Positions 22,864 to 34,130 of a stretch of 64,000 nucleotides of DNA are shown here, one piece after another; position 1 is the stretch's first letter; the number at the start of each line of letters is the position of its first letter. The translations under genes were made by a program, and so were the position numbers. This DNA comes from Carposina sasakii (taxonomy: Eukaryota; Arthropoda; Insecta; Lepidoptera; Carposinidae). The stretch is taken from the NCBI GenBank assembly GCA_014607495.2, contig CP053153.1, forward strand, positions 3,224,001 to 3,288,000. The letters are read 5' to 3'. The notes under the pieces are model-generated. The model saw only the letters and a list, made by a program, of their open reading frames with translations, had not been told where the DNA came from and made no database searches.

Positions 22864-23340
22864 CAGGGTGTGGGTGACAGACGGGCAAATACTGAAATGC
22901 TGAACAAGTACCACTGTGTTGAGTTATACGACAGTGTTATTACTTGCAGGAAATGTATTTTTGATTTGATTATGAATAATCTTTGCTCTCCGCGCTAATT
23001 GTATAGGGCGATCCTGTGACGAATGAAATGGGCTTATTGGCTATTGTGTGATGTGACACATAGGTGTTTTTTGGATCACTTGTGACTCTCCATTAGGGTT
23101 GATCAGTAATTTGAACTTTTTTGAGGGCACTTTTTTTAAAATCATCTTTAGGTAAAAAAAATATTATTAAGCCATTACCTAAGGCCCAATTAAACGAACT
23201 AAATTAATTTTTTCCTGAAAATATGAAAAAAGTTCGGAAAATTTTGGAATTTTCGTGCGAAAATTTTCAGTGTTTTCCGTCTCAGAATCATGGTCTGAAG
23301 TCATGGTATCAATATTTGCCTGGCTGTCACAAACACCCTG
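22864..23340. mobile_element. TA-flanked terminal-inverted-repeat element, 477 bp
   Basis: The left end (CAGGGTGTGGGTGACAG, then GGCAAATA) and the reverse complement of the right end (CAGGGTGTTTGTGACAG, then GGCAAATA) match over about 28 bases. TA lies outside both ends. The interior differs from family B, so this is a separate MITE family, probably mobilised by a Tc1/mariner-type transposase. Confidence 0.75.
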
Positions 23341-24791
23341 TATACTTATAACATAGCCTGCTACGGTTTGGTTGTTTATATGTAGTAGGTACACGGTGTA
23401 CGCTTCGTGCTAGCTTACTGCTACCATATGTTTAGCGAAACAAAAATAAATATACATTGCACGACATATAAACTACAATGTGTTTCACGCATTAGCGTAA
23501 ACAGAATGGCGCAGCTAAATCTGAACGCCGGTAAAAACGGCATAAGGTTTAATGCAGATTTTTAGCTTTTTCGCTAATATACGTAGAGCTTAGTAGAGTT
23601 TATCCATTTTTAGCAAGAATATTTATTTATCTCTGAAATAAATATTATCATTTAAATTTTATGCTTAGCTAAATTTTATGTACCTAGTCGTTTTTTCATA
23701 TGGGAAAATAGCATTTTACATATTGGTAGTTTTAGATGCTGGGTGCGAAGTTTCAATTCGAACTGGTTCGTATTTATTTTAACCAGTCAACGAATTATGT
23801 AGTGCCATTATTTTAAATACTTATGTTATAATGTGATTATAGAGTTTTAATTATTCTACAATCGAGCTAGGATGGAAGTCTGACACTCTGATCTTTCAAA
23901 CTGTATTGTCTGCTTTTAAAGTCTCGAGCCGTGAAGTAGAGTGAGTGAGATACGTTTCAACTTTTTACTGTCCCTTTACTATTCTTAACTTGTATTGTTT
24001 TTCGAGGAAATTGTAATATGGTAAATTGAATCCACACCTATACTTTGTAAGTAAGAATACTTTGTAATTGAATATAAAGTTTAAACGGTAATACTTTAAA
24101 TAATTCAAAGATTATTTTATTATGAAACATAAATTTCTAGTACATTTCCAAAAGTTTTTTAGTTATCTAAAAAAAAAATTGACCAATTTAATTTGTAATC
24201 ATAGAAAAACTGTGAAAAAACCGCTATGAGCATAGCATTTCAGCTAGTATTCTGTATTATACTCGTATCTGTATAAGTGAGCCTGAAATTATAAAAGCGT
24301 ATTATAAGGCTGCTGTCTGAACAGTTTGAAAGCTCTTTAACGACAGGCAGCTGTCAACTATGACCACAAAGGAAGGACAAAGCAGAGATGCTCGGTGATT
24401 GCCTATGTAAATTATAATGTATTTTTTTAATGCTCATTATTGTCATATCTAAACAACCTATGATTACTATGATTACTATTGTTGAAATGATAGTTCATAT
24501 TATATTTTAGTTAAGTTTTTGGTTCCGAGTAGACTTTAGAAAGTAGCCAATTTCTGGTATTAACTGCACTACGCGCTTTTAAGGGTTTAGACAGAGTAAC
24601 ATTATTCCCCGATCGAATCGATCGAGGCTAATTCATAGAAATATTATCTCCAATAGGAACCCTTTATTTAGTGCATTCGTTAAATGACGTGACAAAATCT
24701 AACCGCTGATGGTGGATGTTACAACAACGAACGTCAATGCGAAATAATGTTACATGGTCTAAGAACCCAGATGATGTTAGTAGTAGTAGTA
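23341..24791. other. Unassigned AT-rich DNA
   Basis: Nothing that I can name. A short TAG-repeat (TAGTAGTAGTAG) lies at about 24779-24793. Confidence 0.4.
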
Positions 24792-25320
24792 GACGGCTGA
24801 TTGATGAAGTAGGTAGTGGCCCTGCCTGCGACGCCACAGGTCCTGGGTTCGAATCTCGGTACGTGCAAACATTGATATGATGAATATCGATGTTTGTTTC
24901 CGAGTCATGGATGTTTCTATACTTATCTACATACATAGATACATATAATCACGCCTTTATCTCTTACGGGGTAGGCAGAGCACCAAGGGCCGATAGAACC
25001 ACATGGTGCCACTTCTGACCAATTTTGAGGGTATAGTTGAGATGTACAAGTTCGGTTAGTAGTGACAGGTGGTCAGCCCATCGCCTACAAAACACCAAGA
25101 CCCTCTTGTCCCTCTACTGACTTATACATTATACCCGGGAAGATAAGCAGCTGTAGTATTATCGTTTTTTCTTTACTCCCAGAGCAGCATAGAAGAAATA
25201 TATTAATCTATGTATTTATATATTGTTGCTTAATACCCGCGACACAAGACCTTAGGGATCTTAGTGTGAGACTAGGTTAGTATTTTGTGTAGTGTGTGAA
25301 TATTTATTATTTTATTTATT
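24792..25320 (+). mobile_element. SINE-1 copy split by a family C repeat
   Basis: The head (GACGGCTGATTGATGAAG, B-box GGGTTCGAATCTC) and body run to GTTTCTATACTTATCTA at about 24929. They resume at about 25201 with ATCTATGTATTTATATATTG and CGACACAAGACCTTAGG. The block ATCTA on both sides fits a short target duplication. Confidence 0.8.
24930..25200 (+). repeat. Family C repeat inside SINE-1
   Basis: From ATACATATAATCACGCCTT to GAGCAGCATAGAAG. It carries GGCAGAGCACCAAGGGCCGA and CCTCTTGTCCCTCTACTGAC and matches the copy at 50258 along its length, which defines the family as about 265 bp. Confidence 0.75.
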
Positions 25321-25324
25321 TATA

Positions 25325-25703
25325 CAGGGTGATTTTTGGTCGTCAACGTTCCTGAAAACTACGAAATCTCCTCATCATCACGATCATTTTTCTCCATGGA
25401 AGCATACCTGGGAAGTGTCTGGTTTCTAAAATATTAGAGTCCAAAGTTGAGTAAATAGACTGCGTTTTTTAAATGCACATTGACGCGTGTAGCAGTTTTT
25501 TTTTACAAGAATTAATTAATATCTGTCTATGAAAAAACTAGCATAAACACTGGACACTATAAATTTCGCCTGATCAAGTAATAAAATAAAAAAATTCAAA
25601 AAATTTACATCGTTTCCCAGCATTTTTTTTGGCATAAACTTACTTTGTTTGATGTATAGAGTACGTACCCTTCGTTAAGGGTGGCAACGAAAAAACATAC
25701 CTG
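25325..25703 (+). mobile_element. Family B MITE
   Basis: CAGGGTGATTTTTGGTCG at the left and GGCAACGAAAAAACATACCTG at the right, both flanked by TA. The interior is like the 10314 copy reversed. Confidence 0.8.
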
Positions 25704-26159
25704 TATATTATCTAATCTTACAATTTCTGACATCCATGCTCCTCCAGTTCGTTTTGACTTAACGATATAACCCTTCGACATTCCGACCCGACATTCCTAC
25801 GGTAGGGCTGTAAACGGCAAACACTGTCAAAGGGCTTCCTCTTGATTGGGCCAGCGACGGTGACGCACCTGTGTCACTCGTGAGGGACCCTAAACAAAGG
25901 ATGAGGGCGGTGTAGAGCACAGGCTAGAGCGGGAATATATTTTTCTGAATTGGAAAGTAACTTTGATAATTCCGCCATGTTCTTGAGGCAGAAAAGCTAA
26001 CAGATCTTGATTAATTTTATCTAGAAGGGTAAGTTAACTAAACGTACTATCTTACGTATATACCTAAAAAGGGCATACCAAGGTACTTAGCGGACCCCTG
26101 ACGAGACAACGGGGTTGGGGTTTTTTACCTATAATAATATACATGATAAATAATATAAA
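25704..26159. other. Unassigned DNA
   Basis: A G+C-richer part at about 25790-25930 has no supported frame. Confidence 0.4.
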
Positions 26160-26300
26160 TCTTTGGTCGTCAACCTTCCTCGTGAATCACTCAATTTATT
26201 AAAAAAACCGCATCAAAAGCCGTTCCCTAATTTGACAGATCTAAGCATACATAGGGACGGACAAACGGCGGCAAGCGACTTTGTTTTATAATATGTACGA
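26160..26300 (-). repeat. Dispersed Helitron/RTE-like fragment
   Basis: Reverse-strand match to 2968-3115 (TTTGATGCGGTTTTTTTAAT, GTCCGTCCCTATGTATGC, ACAAAGTCGCTTGCCGC). Confidence 0.5.
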
Positions 26301-26310
26301 GTAGTGATGA

Positions 26311-26466
26311 TTGCGCCTCGGCAAGCGTAGCGTTGGACGTCCTCCGGCCAGATGGACAGATGACTTAAAGAGGCGGCTAGTAGTGACTGGATGGCAGAAC
26401 GGGAGATCGAGCCTTGTGGTGTGCTCTGGGAGAGGCCTACGTCCAACAGTGGACTACAATAGGCTC
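26311..26466 (+). pseudogene. RTE-type LINE reverse transcriptase C-terminal relic
   Basis: The frame from 26311 reads KRSVGRPPARWTDDLKRR, the same C-terminal block as at 17725. It is followed in a shifted frame by the conserved ending around GGCCTACGTCCAACAGTGG. Only about 50 codons survive. Confidence 0.75.
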
Positions 26467-27435
26467 ACGAGACGAGAGTACATGAACCTTCTTAGATCCT
26501 GGTATCTAAGTGGACATTGCTTATACAGGGATTTTATTGACATAGCTGTAGCCTATGCCTTGTGCCACCGTGGACGTCAGGTGTGCGCTATAGCCGCCGC
26601 CACTTGAATGCTGATGCAGCGTGCGCTTTTAACGCGGGACTCTAATCGCGGATAAGTGGCGCTTCAGTTCTTCAGGGCTGAAAACAGTACTGTGACGTGA
26701 GGGTTTCAGTATGTATTACTTGGTTTCGATTCTCTGTGTACACCATAGAAAAATGTCTAATTGACTTCTTTTGCATTCATGCTTACATTTTTTCCCTTTT
26801 TCAGAGAGTTGGTGAATGGAATGAGTGTATCAAGATTGTAGTAAATAGGGGTCCTACACCCTAAGGAACGTGTTCCTTGGTATATTCATAAATACATATA
26901 TAGGTATAGTATTCCTTTAATCGAAGCAGATATGAATATAAACTTTTACATTTCGTAAGAAAAATATTAGATTTAGGTACCTACTTATGGTTTCGGAGTT
27001 AAGTCATATTATATAAAGTGCATACGTACAAGCAGTTGTTGAAGATAATTTACAGATTTCATTGAAATATATAATTAATAATAGTACCACGATGTAAATG
27101 GACAAAACACTGGTAACGACAGTCCCCACGAAAAACCTCAAACGTCGCGGAAAATGGCGTAGAATAGTCAAACGAATGTCGTGTATTTTTGTTGTTATTC
27201 ATCACATTTCGCACCAATTTATTATGCAGGTAATTCCTGCCCTTATTTGTGGAGAAATTGCGGCGATAAATCACAGATATTAGGGCGCAGTCTCTGGTCC
27301 ATCGCGAGTATTCGCGAGGATATGCTCATAGACCAAGAAAAGAGAACAGAATAAACACTCGATACTGTTGCTGTAAAAGGTAAGATTACGAGTTTAATAC
27401 CTTTATATTGAATAAAATATATGTGAACAAGTTGT
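26467..27435. other. Unassigned DNA
   Basis: No gene supported. Overlapping frames at 27059-27283 on both strands show no domain. Confidence 0.4.
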
Positions 27436-27618
27436 CATCATCATCATCAGCCTATTGCAGTCCACTGCTAGACGTAGGTCTCCCCCAGGGCACGCCTCAA
27501 GACTGCCATGGGGGGTATTTGCTCATAGTCACCACGCTGGGCAGGCGGGTTGGTGACCGCAGTTTGTATTTTGGACTACGAGTATGTTGTCAACACGGGA
27601 GGCGCTGCTGCCCAACAA
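27436..27618 (-). repeat. Family A repeat
   Basis: CATCATCATCATCAGCC, CAGTCCACTGCTAGACGTAG, ACCACGCTGGGCAGGCGG and GTCAACACGGGAGGCGCTG in the usual order. Confidence 0.8.
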
Positions 27619-28496
27619 CAAGTTGTAAAAATTATCAATTAATAAGTTATAAAAACAATAATAAAATATCTCAATATTCTTCCAGTTCAACTGAGTAGGT
27701 AGCGGCAGACAAGCAGCCACACAAATGCCAAATCCTATATGACTTTCGAAATAAACGTTATAGCGCAGACCCCGTGTATAATATGGGACAAAGTAAAATT
27801 ATTTCTCCATCGAATCGATAGAGGTTGGTTAACAAAATATTTCCTCCAATAAAAAGCCTTCATTTAGCGCGTTGACGTATGAAGTCTAACGCCATCCTAG
27901 TGTAAATGTTACAAGATTTATAAGGATCTTAATTAATAATTTACAGATAACATATGACCCTGTTGGGCACAGCAACATGTTTTTAATGTGGTAGGCAAGC
28001 TGAATTACGTTACATTGCCTAAGCAAGGGTAGAAAACCTACTACTCATATCACATAACCTAGAATGAAAATGTATGTAACTTAATATTTAAACGCTTCAA
28101 ATGCCTAATTAATTTTGCAGAAGTGTATCATCTGCGCCTGCACATTCTTTGTAGCTATGAGAAAAACTTCCCCATAGCTATATGTACGCACTTTATGGTA
28201 ATTGTTCAGAAAACACAAGTGCTGTAAAACGCAGGTGTTCTATTTTTCTTACCCGACTACACAAAGCTCGGCGAGAGTTATGTGTTTTTGCAGATTGTGT
28301 GGAAAGATTGGATTTTATTTAAAATATGCGTGAGAGATACGAATGGTGTTAATATAGTTTTTTTTATTATAAGTATTAATATACCTATAGGTACTGCAAT
28401 GACGGTAATGTAACTACGAGTATATAAAAGTGGACATAGTTATTATTATTTGCAGGATATGATAGATTATATATTTAATGAGGAAATAGCTATCAA
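27619..28496. other. Unassigned DNA
   Basis: I recognise no feature in this stretch. Confidence 0.4.
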
Positions 28497-28720
28497 GGAT
28501 TTTCTTATGAAAATCGATTGGCGCAGTTGGTAGTGACCTTGCCTGCGATGCTACAGATCCTGAGCGTAGAAAGTTTGGTGTGATAAATATGGATATCTGT
28601 TTTTGAGCCATAATATATGTTTGAAAAATTAAAGTATTACTACTCCTATTATATACGTTGTATAGGTATACAAGACCTTAGGTATCTTTCCATGGGACTA
28701 GGTTAATAACTAATAAAAAT
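28497..28720 (+). mobile_element. Old, degraded SINE-1 copy
   Basis: GATTGGCGCAGTTGGTAGTG, CTTGCCTGCGATGCTACAG and GATCCTGAG stand for the tRNA-like head. AGACCTTAGGTATC and GGGACTAGGTTAATA stand for the 3' part. Many differences from the young copies. Confidence 0.55.
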
Positions 28721-28811
28721 AAAATAAAAATATTTTTTTCCGGACAACTTCATATGGTGTTAGTATAACTTAAATATATGTTAGTGTTGATGATGGCTGT
28801 ACTGAGAGCGA

Positions 28812-29128
28812 TCACAGAACTATCTTCGTTTCCATGATCACTCTTCGCACCAGACATTTCCAAATCGGCGACCTATACGTATTACCTAAGGTCTTCAGGA
28901 TGCTATTGCAGCTGCCCCGTATTCTCTCAATTAGGGAGACTATTTTTTTCCGTATAGCGGTTGTAAAGCCGTCTGTTTGATTTCCCACAAACATCTCTGA
29001 CGCACTACAAAAACGAGGCAGCCCCAACATCATCCTGAAGATATTATTATATTGAATACGTAGGGTGTCCAGCGATTTTTTTGGAGTATGCCACCCACAG
29101 ACCCACGTGTACATACCCTGGCAGTACG
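28812..29128 (-). pseudogene. Non-LTR reverse transcriptase C-terminal relic
   Basis: The minus frame reads the C-terminal ~100 residues of a non-LTR reverse transcriptase: RIQYNNIFRMMLGLPRFCS, ASEMFV and RIRGSCNSIL are the recognisable blocks. The same segment occurs at 47910-48171, so both belong to one LINE family. It is cut at its upstream side by the family A repeat at 29131. The stop codon is at 28812-28814. Confidence 0.8.
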
Positions 29129-29130
29129 CC

Positions 29131-29347
29131 CTCATCATCATCATCATCAGCCTATTGCAGTCCACTGCTGGACGTAGGCCTCCCCCAGGGCACGCCACAA
29201 GACTGCCGTGGGGGGTATTTGCCCATAGTCACCACGCTGGGCAGGCGGTTTGGTGACCGCAGTTTGTATTTTGGATTATGTTGTCAACACGGCAGGCGCT
29301 GCTGCCCATCTCCCAGAAACCCTTAATCGCCTCGTACGATACCCGCG
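29131..29347 (-). repeat. Family A repeat, inserted in a LINE relic
   Basis: A clean copy from CATCATCATCATCATCAGC to CCTCGTACGATACCCGCG. It interrupts the reverse transcriptase relic at 28812-29128; the upstream part of that LINE is not found beyond it. Confidence 0.8.
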
Positions 29348-29921
29348 AATATTAATTATCTAGGTAGCAATAGGTATGAAACTAATTCTAAACACATAAG
29401 GGCTGAATGTTATGGTTTTATAACGTGCAGTACAACGAATAATCCCTTAACGTAATTAAAGTGGGGGTTGTTATCCGATCAGTGGTAATTTTCCCCTTCG
29501 CTGGCAAAGAAAATCTTCTTTAGACGTCTCCTTGAGGTTTTGTATGTCTATGATAGACTAGATGTATGTAATAGAGTTATATATGAGTATGATACGTGTA
29601 TTTTACTACTTATTAAATATTGACTCATTTATTAATACTTTTAAACGCCTGCCCTGCCGGGAAAGATGCTTGCTAGAAGCCTAACAAACAGCACACCATC
29701 TACATCCTGCAAGGCTTCATAGCCGCGGACTACTCGTGCTGCTAGGCGGTCAGCTGTCAGCGCCGAGTACTACACTTTCTCCGGAACCATCTACCTTCTT
29801 CGGGTCATTTACCTCGTGCTGGGACATCGCTTCTCGCCTTCCAAAGTTACGTACTACTTGTGTGTGACCGAGAATTGTATTGAAAACCCAAGACTTCGTT
29901 CCCTCGACCCTTACCAATATA
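29348..29921. other. Unassigned DNA with a G+C-rich block
   Basis: The block 29640-29905 is clearly richer in G+C than its surroundings. No frame on either strand stays open through it and I recognise no family. Confidence 0.45.
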
Positions 29922-30304
29922 CAGGGTAATTTTTGGTCGTCAACGTTCCCGAAAACTACGGAATCTCCTCATCATCACGATCATTTTTCTCCATGGAAGC
30001 ATACCTGGGAAGTGTCTGGTTTCCAAAATATTAGGATCCAAAGTTGAGTAAATAGACTGCGTTTTTCTGCATAAATGCACATAGACGCGCGTAGCAGGAT
30101 CTTTTCACGAAAAATAATTAATATCTGTCTATAAAAAAACTAACATAAACACTAGACACTATAAATTTCGCACGACCAAGGAATTTAAAAATTTTTTTCA
30201 AAAAAAATATTTTTTTTTCCCAGCATTTTTTTAGGCATAAACTTACTTTATTTCATGTATAGAGTACGTACCCTTCGTTAAAGTTGGCCACAAAAAACAC
30301 CCTG
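29922..30304 (+). mobile_element. Family B MITE
   Basis: CAGGGTAATTTTTGGTCG to CCACAAAAAACACCCTG with TA on both sides. Nearly full length. Confidence 0.8.
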
Positions 30305-30544
30305 TATAAGTAGTTTGTTAAATTAATTATTATTTTATTTCCTCTAGTTTAGATTTCTTTTTATTTTATTTTTTTATTAAGCCTGACTGCTCCTTGACAT
30401 ACCCAGTTGAGGAGTAGACAGGTGACATTCAACATGTATAAAATACATAAACAGATTTTTTTAGTAGTAGGTAGTTTGACCTACAAAAAATACATCACAG
30501 AACTCTTCCAATAAATAATCCCTGTTCTAGGCTGAAATTTTTTA

Positions 30545-30625
30545 ACATACGTACATATAATCACGCCTTTAACCCTTATGGGGTAGGCAGAGCACCAAGG
30601 CCCGATAAAATCCCATGGTGCCATT
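30545..30625 (+). repeat. Family C repeat, 5' part
   Basis: ACATATAATCACGCCTTTAA, GGGGTAGGCAGAGCACCAAG and CCCATGGTGCC. The 3' part is missing. Confidence 0.6.
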
Positions 30626-31769
30626 TGTATTTATTTGTAAAAAAAATATAAAAATAACGGAGGTTTGCAACTTATCACTGCTACGCTATTATCGTAGTAG
30701 GTTCGTAGTTCGTAGCATTACTACGAGAAGCGCTCGCGCATACATTAGCTTTACATAATACGTCACCACACTAAATACATTTGCATAAGTTGTTTGCTAA
30801 AATAATGCCAAAACGCAAGTCTGGCATAGACTAAGCACTTTGCAGAGAGGTAGACGCATAAATCTGTATGCGTCGAACATTAAATGTGCCCTTCTCCCGG
30901 CTGCCAACAATGCACACTCTGTTCAAAACATCGGAAGTCACTTGCAAATTACGCGTTTCCATTATATTTCGATATCTATTTCATTTTTCAGATAGATGTT
31001 AGATGCTTCATAATAATGTATTAGTTATAGATAGACAATTTTTATTGGCATTGTTTATTTATTATAGTAGGTAGCAAGTTGTTTTTTAATTATACTCTCT
31101 TCAGTTTTATACCAAACTTCTATACTACATAAATTTTATTATTTAGTATAGAAGTATTTACATAATGACATCATGAATCCTAAAGTAAAAATTTTGAAAA
31201 ATGGCTAGTGTTACACTGATTGGTTAGCTCACAATAGGGGAAAACAATGCCTAAGGTTTCTAGTATAAATATACACAAAAATAAAAATAAAGTGATTAAT
31301 TAATTTAAACTATTTAGGAAATCGAAATAAATAATTAACTAATTATAAAATCTAAATAAATATACCTATAGTACAATGGAAACACGATAACTCGGCGTGT
31401 TAATACTTACAGCAAATACTGCGACGGCGATGAGACAAACCTCATACAAAACCAGGGGCGGATTAGGAGGGGGCGACTCGAGACTTGTTGAGGTCTCCCT
31501 CCATTACCCAACGTCCCATCTGCGAAACTAATTATAGTCTCTGCCACTTTACTATAAGAACTAAAATGCATTTAGCCAACTGCATAGTTAAAGTTGTTAG
31601 ACGTTGAAATATGATAATCGTCTGGCCTGATGATGGTATTCATAGTAAGGAAAGAAGGAAGCCTTATGAGTGAAAAATCAGAGGCTATTCGTGGAAATAT
31701 TTTGTTACATGTTATGGTGTAAGGGACATGGATTAAATAAATATTGTGTTACGCCTAAAATTATTTTCT
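30626..31769. other. Unassigned DNA
   Basis: Nothing recognised here. Confidence 0.4.
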
Positions 31770-31840
31770 GCTACGCCATAGGTCCTGGGTTCGAATCCCG
31801 GTAGGTGCAAACATTGATATTTATGTCTTGATATTGATAA
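31770..31840 (+). mobile_element. SINE-1 fragment
   Basis: TACGCCATAGGTCCTGGG, TTCGAATCCCGGTAGGTGC and AAACATTGATAT are the second half of the tRNA-like head and the start of the body. Confidence 0.65.
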
Positions 31841-32934
31841 TATGTCTGGCACTGTATCTTACTGTACTTAATTTATGTATTCCCCTGAACCAACTAATGT
31901 TATTAAAGCTATCTGTGGGGACTTATTATTAGCATAGTTCTAAGTCATAGATCTGTTAGATGGGACGGCGAGGTGCGATAAAATAGGTTCAATCCGTTGG
32001 ACCAGAGTATGGACCTGTGCCACTGAATTTGTTTTGTTGGTACATACGGACTTTATCTTATTAAATGATCACTTTGCTATTCTCAAAAAACTTGGTGATA
32101 GTAGCCGGGCATAATACAATACTTTTAGCCGGGTTTTCATCGTAATTTCCCAACTTACCTTGTCCCACATTAAGATCCCTAAGTCTAGTCTCTTTGATTA
32201 TTTTATATTAGTAATATTATCACTAACTTCCTATACAGGTAACTAACATTCTTAAGCATGAATAAAATAGGACAATATCCTCATAAAGGAAACCTTATAA
32301 TAAGCTTACATAAGTGTTTGTATGATGTAGGTTTCGCTGAAATATGTTATAGGAAGGTACTTATCATGCATTTTCTATGATATTGGTATCCATGTCAAAT
32401 TAGAAAACTTAATTAATCCCAAAGATTTTCCTAGTATTCTTAATAAAGTATCAATTAAATATATTGTAATCGGTTATTTGCAGGTTCTTCTATACTGCTC
32501 TGAGAGTGAAAAAAAAAGTATAATATTATACTACAGCTGCTTCTCTTCCGCGTGATTATATGTATGTATGTTGATATATGCAGTGCAATATGTAAGTACT
32601 AGTCATATTTCCCTATTACGAAATTACGGACTAAATTATTTTAGTTCGTAACTTTGTTTGTAATGTGCGCTGTAATACGTCGTGCAAATGAAATTATTGA
32701 AACAATACAACCTGTTGTATACTCGCGTGCACGATTATGTAGGACAGTTCCACTCTGCACCCATTTGAATCCAACTTGTATTGCATGTGGAGCCCGCAAG
32801 CGTGTGATAATGCGGCTGATAAGTTGGTTTAGTATGAATGAAAACTTGACCAAGTGTAACATATTTAAGTAGGTATTTAAATATAATATACAAGGACAAC
32901 TAAGTTGATGTAACTTTTGTAATTTAACACAGCA
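31841..32934. other. Unassigned DNA
   Basis: The frames at 32641-32967 (minus) and 32654-32872 (plus) overlap and show no domain; neither is taken as a gene. Confidence 0.4.
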
Positions 32935-33110
32935 AATGCAGGGCTTCACTAAAAACATTAGCTGCATCTCCTTGCAAGCATTTAATAAGAGTCACCTAAG
33001 AGACTCATACTCGTAGAGCGTAAAGCAATGAGCTAGCAACTTCTTACGGATCTTTTACATCTAGCCCCGCTATGATAAACGTGGCTTTTAGATATCCTAC
33101 GTTATTTTGC
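32935..33110 (+). repeat. Family D repeat, degraded
   Basis: GCAGGGCTTCACTAAAAACA, TTAGCTGCATCTCCTTGC and CTAGCCCCGCTATGATAAAC follow the order of the copy at 53020. Confidence 0.5.
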
Positions 33111-34068
33111 AATTCCGGCTGTCCTATTTTGCCCCATGTACCCGCTGTGCTCCACGATCTTTTTTATTTCACATTTTTATACATATTTGTCGGCTCTAAG
33201 TGGCATAAAGCATTACCGTCACGCTACAACATAATTCACGGGACTTATTTACGGTTTAATACATTTATTGAGGTATTCGTGAGCTGTTTGGTAAGTCGGC
33301 TTTATAAGGTAAACGTTTTTATACGGCACACGTTTTAGCATAGGAAGAAATCGTTAAGTGTGTAAACTTTGTAAAAATGTAGTTCTAATTAAGGCTTGTA
33401 AGGTAAATAGCCTTACGCCATTTGTAGATTTTTTGTTTTCGTTGTTTCACATTTGGAATTTCAAATTACATAATTATTATAATTTACATATTTAGATAAT
33501 GAGAAATCATCGTAAGTGTATTTGGTTATACGGAAATATTTGTCCAGAAATTCTAGAAGTTACTATAAATCTTATACTTGGCAGGTTTATTTCCATCATA
33601 AAAGCGAGACGTCTTTTTACACTACTTATAGCGGCGCGTTTCGCCTCCAAAATGGAAACAATCCTGACTTATTATGTATACGCCAGGCTGTCACCTACAT
33701 CCTGCATAGGTAGGCATGTATAATAACAATAAATTAAGGAATATTTGTAGTAATTAAGTATATTCAGAAAAATTTGAAATTAAACTAAACTTAAACTAGA
33801 AATCAAGTTCCGCCCAATTCTTATATTATTTAGCATGTTAGGGAGGGGGAACCTCAAAGGGCATAATTGCACCGGAATCAATCAAATGGTATAATATAAT
33901 CAGAAAAATAATTTAATGCTTTATACCTTCTGCTGAGCAATTGATTCTTTTCAAATATTCAACAAAGGACCTTTTCTATGAACTTCGCAGATAAGATCTG
34001 AAACAAAGTTAAAACGGAAACCATTTTGATTACTTTGATCATCAAATTTTGACTTCTGTGTAAGTTTT
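33111..34068. other. Unassigned DNA
   Basis: No supported gene; frames at 33072 and 33499 show no domain. Confidence 0.4.
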
Positions 34069-34130
34069 ACTAGCTGTTGCCCGTGACTTCGGTTGCGTGG
34101 ACTACAGAATGTAGCCTATGTCAACTATAC
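34069..34130 (-). repeat. Helitron-like 3' end, degraded
   Basis: On the minus strand it ends CACGGGCAACAGCTAG, a diverged Helitron terminus, preceded by CCACGCAACCGAAGT. Confidence 0.45.

Noticed and set aside
28812..29198. Host gene of 128 codons
   Set aside because: It joins a LINE reverse transcriptase relic to a family A repeat read in passing.
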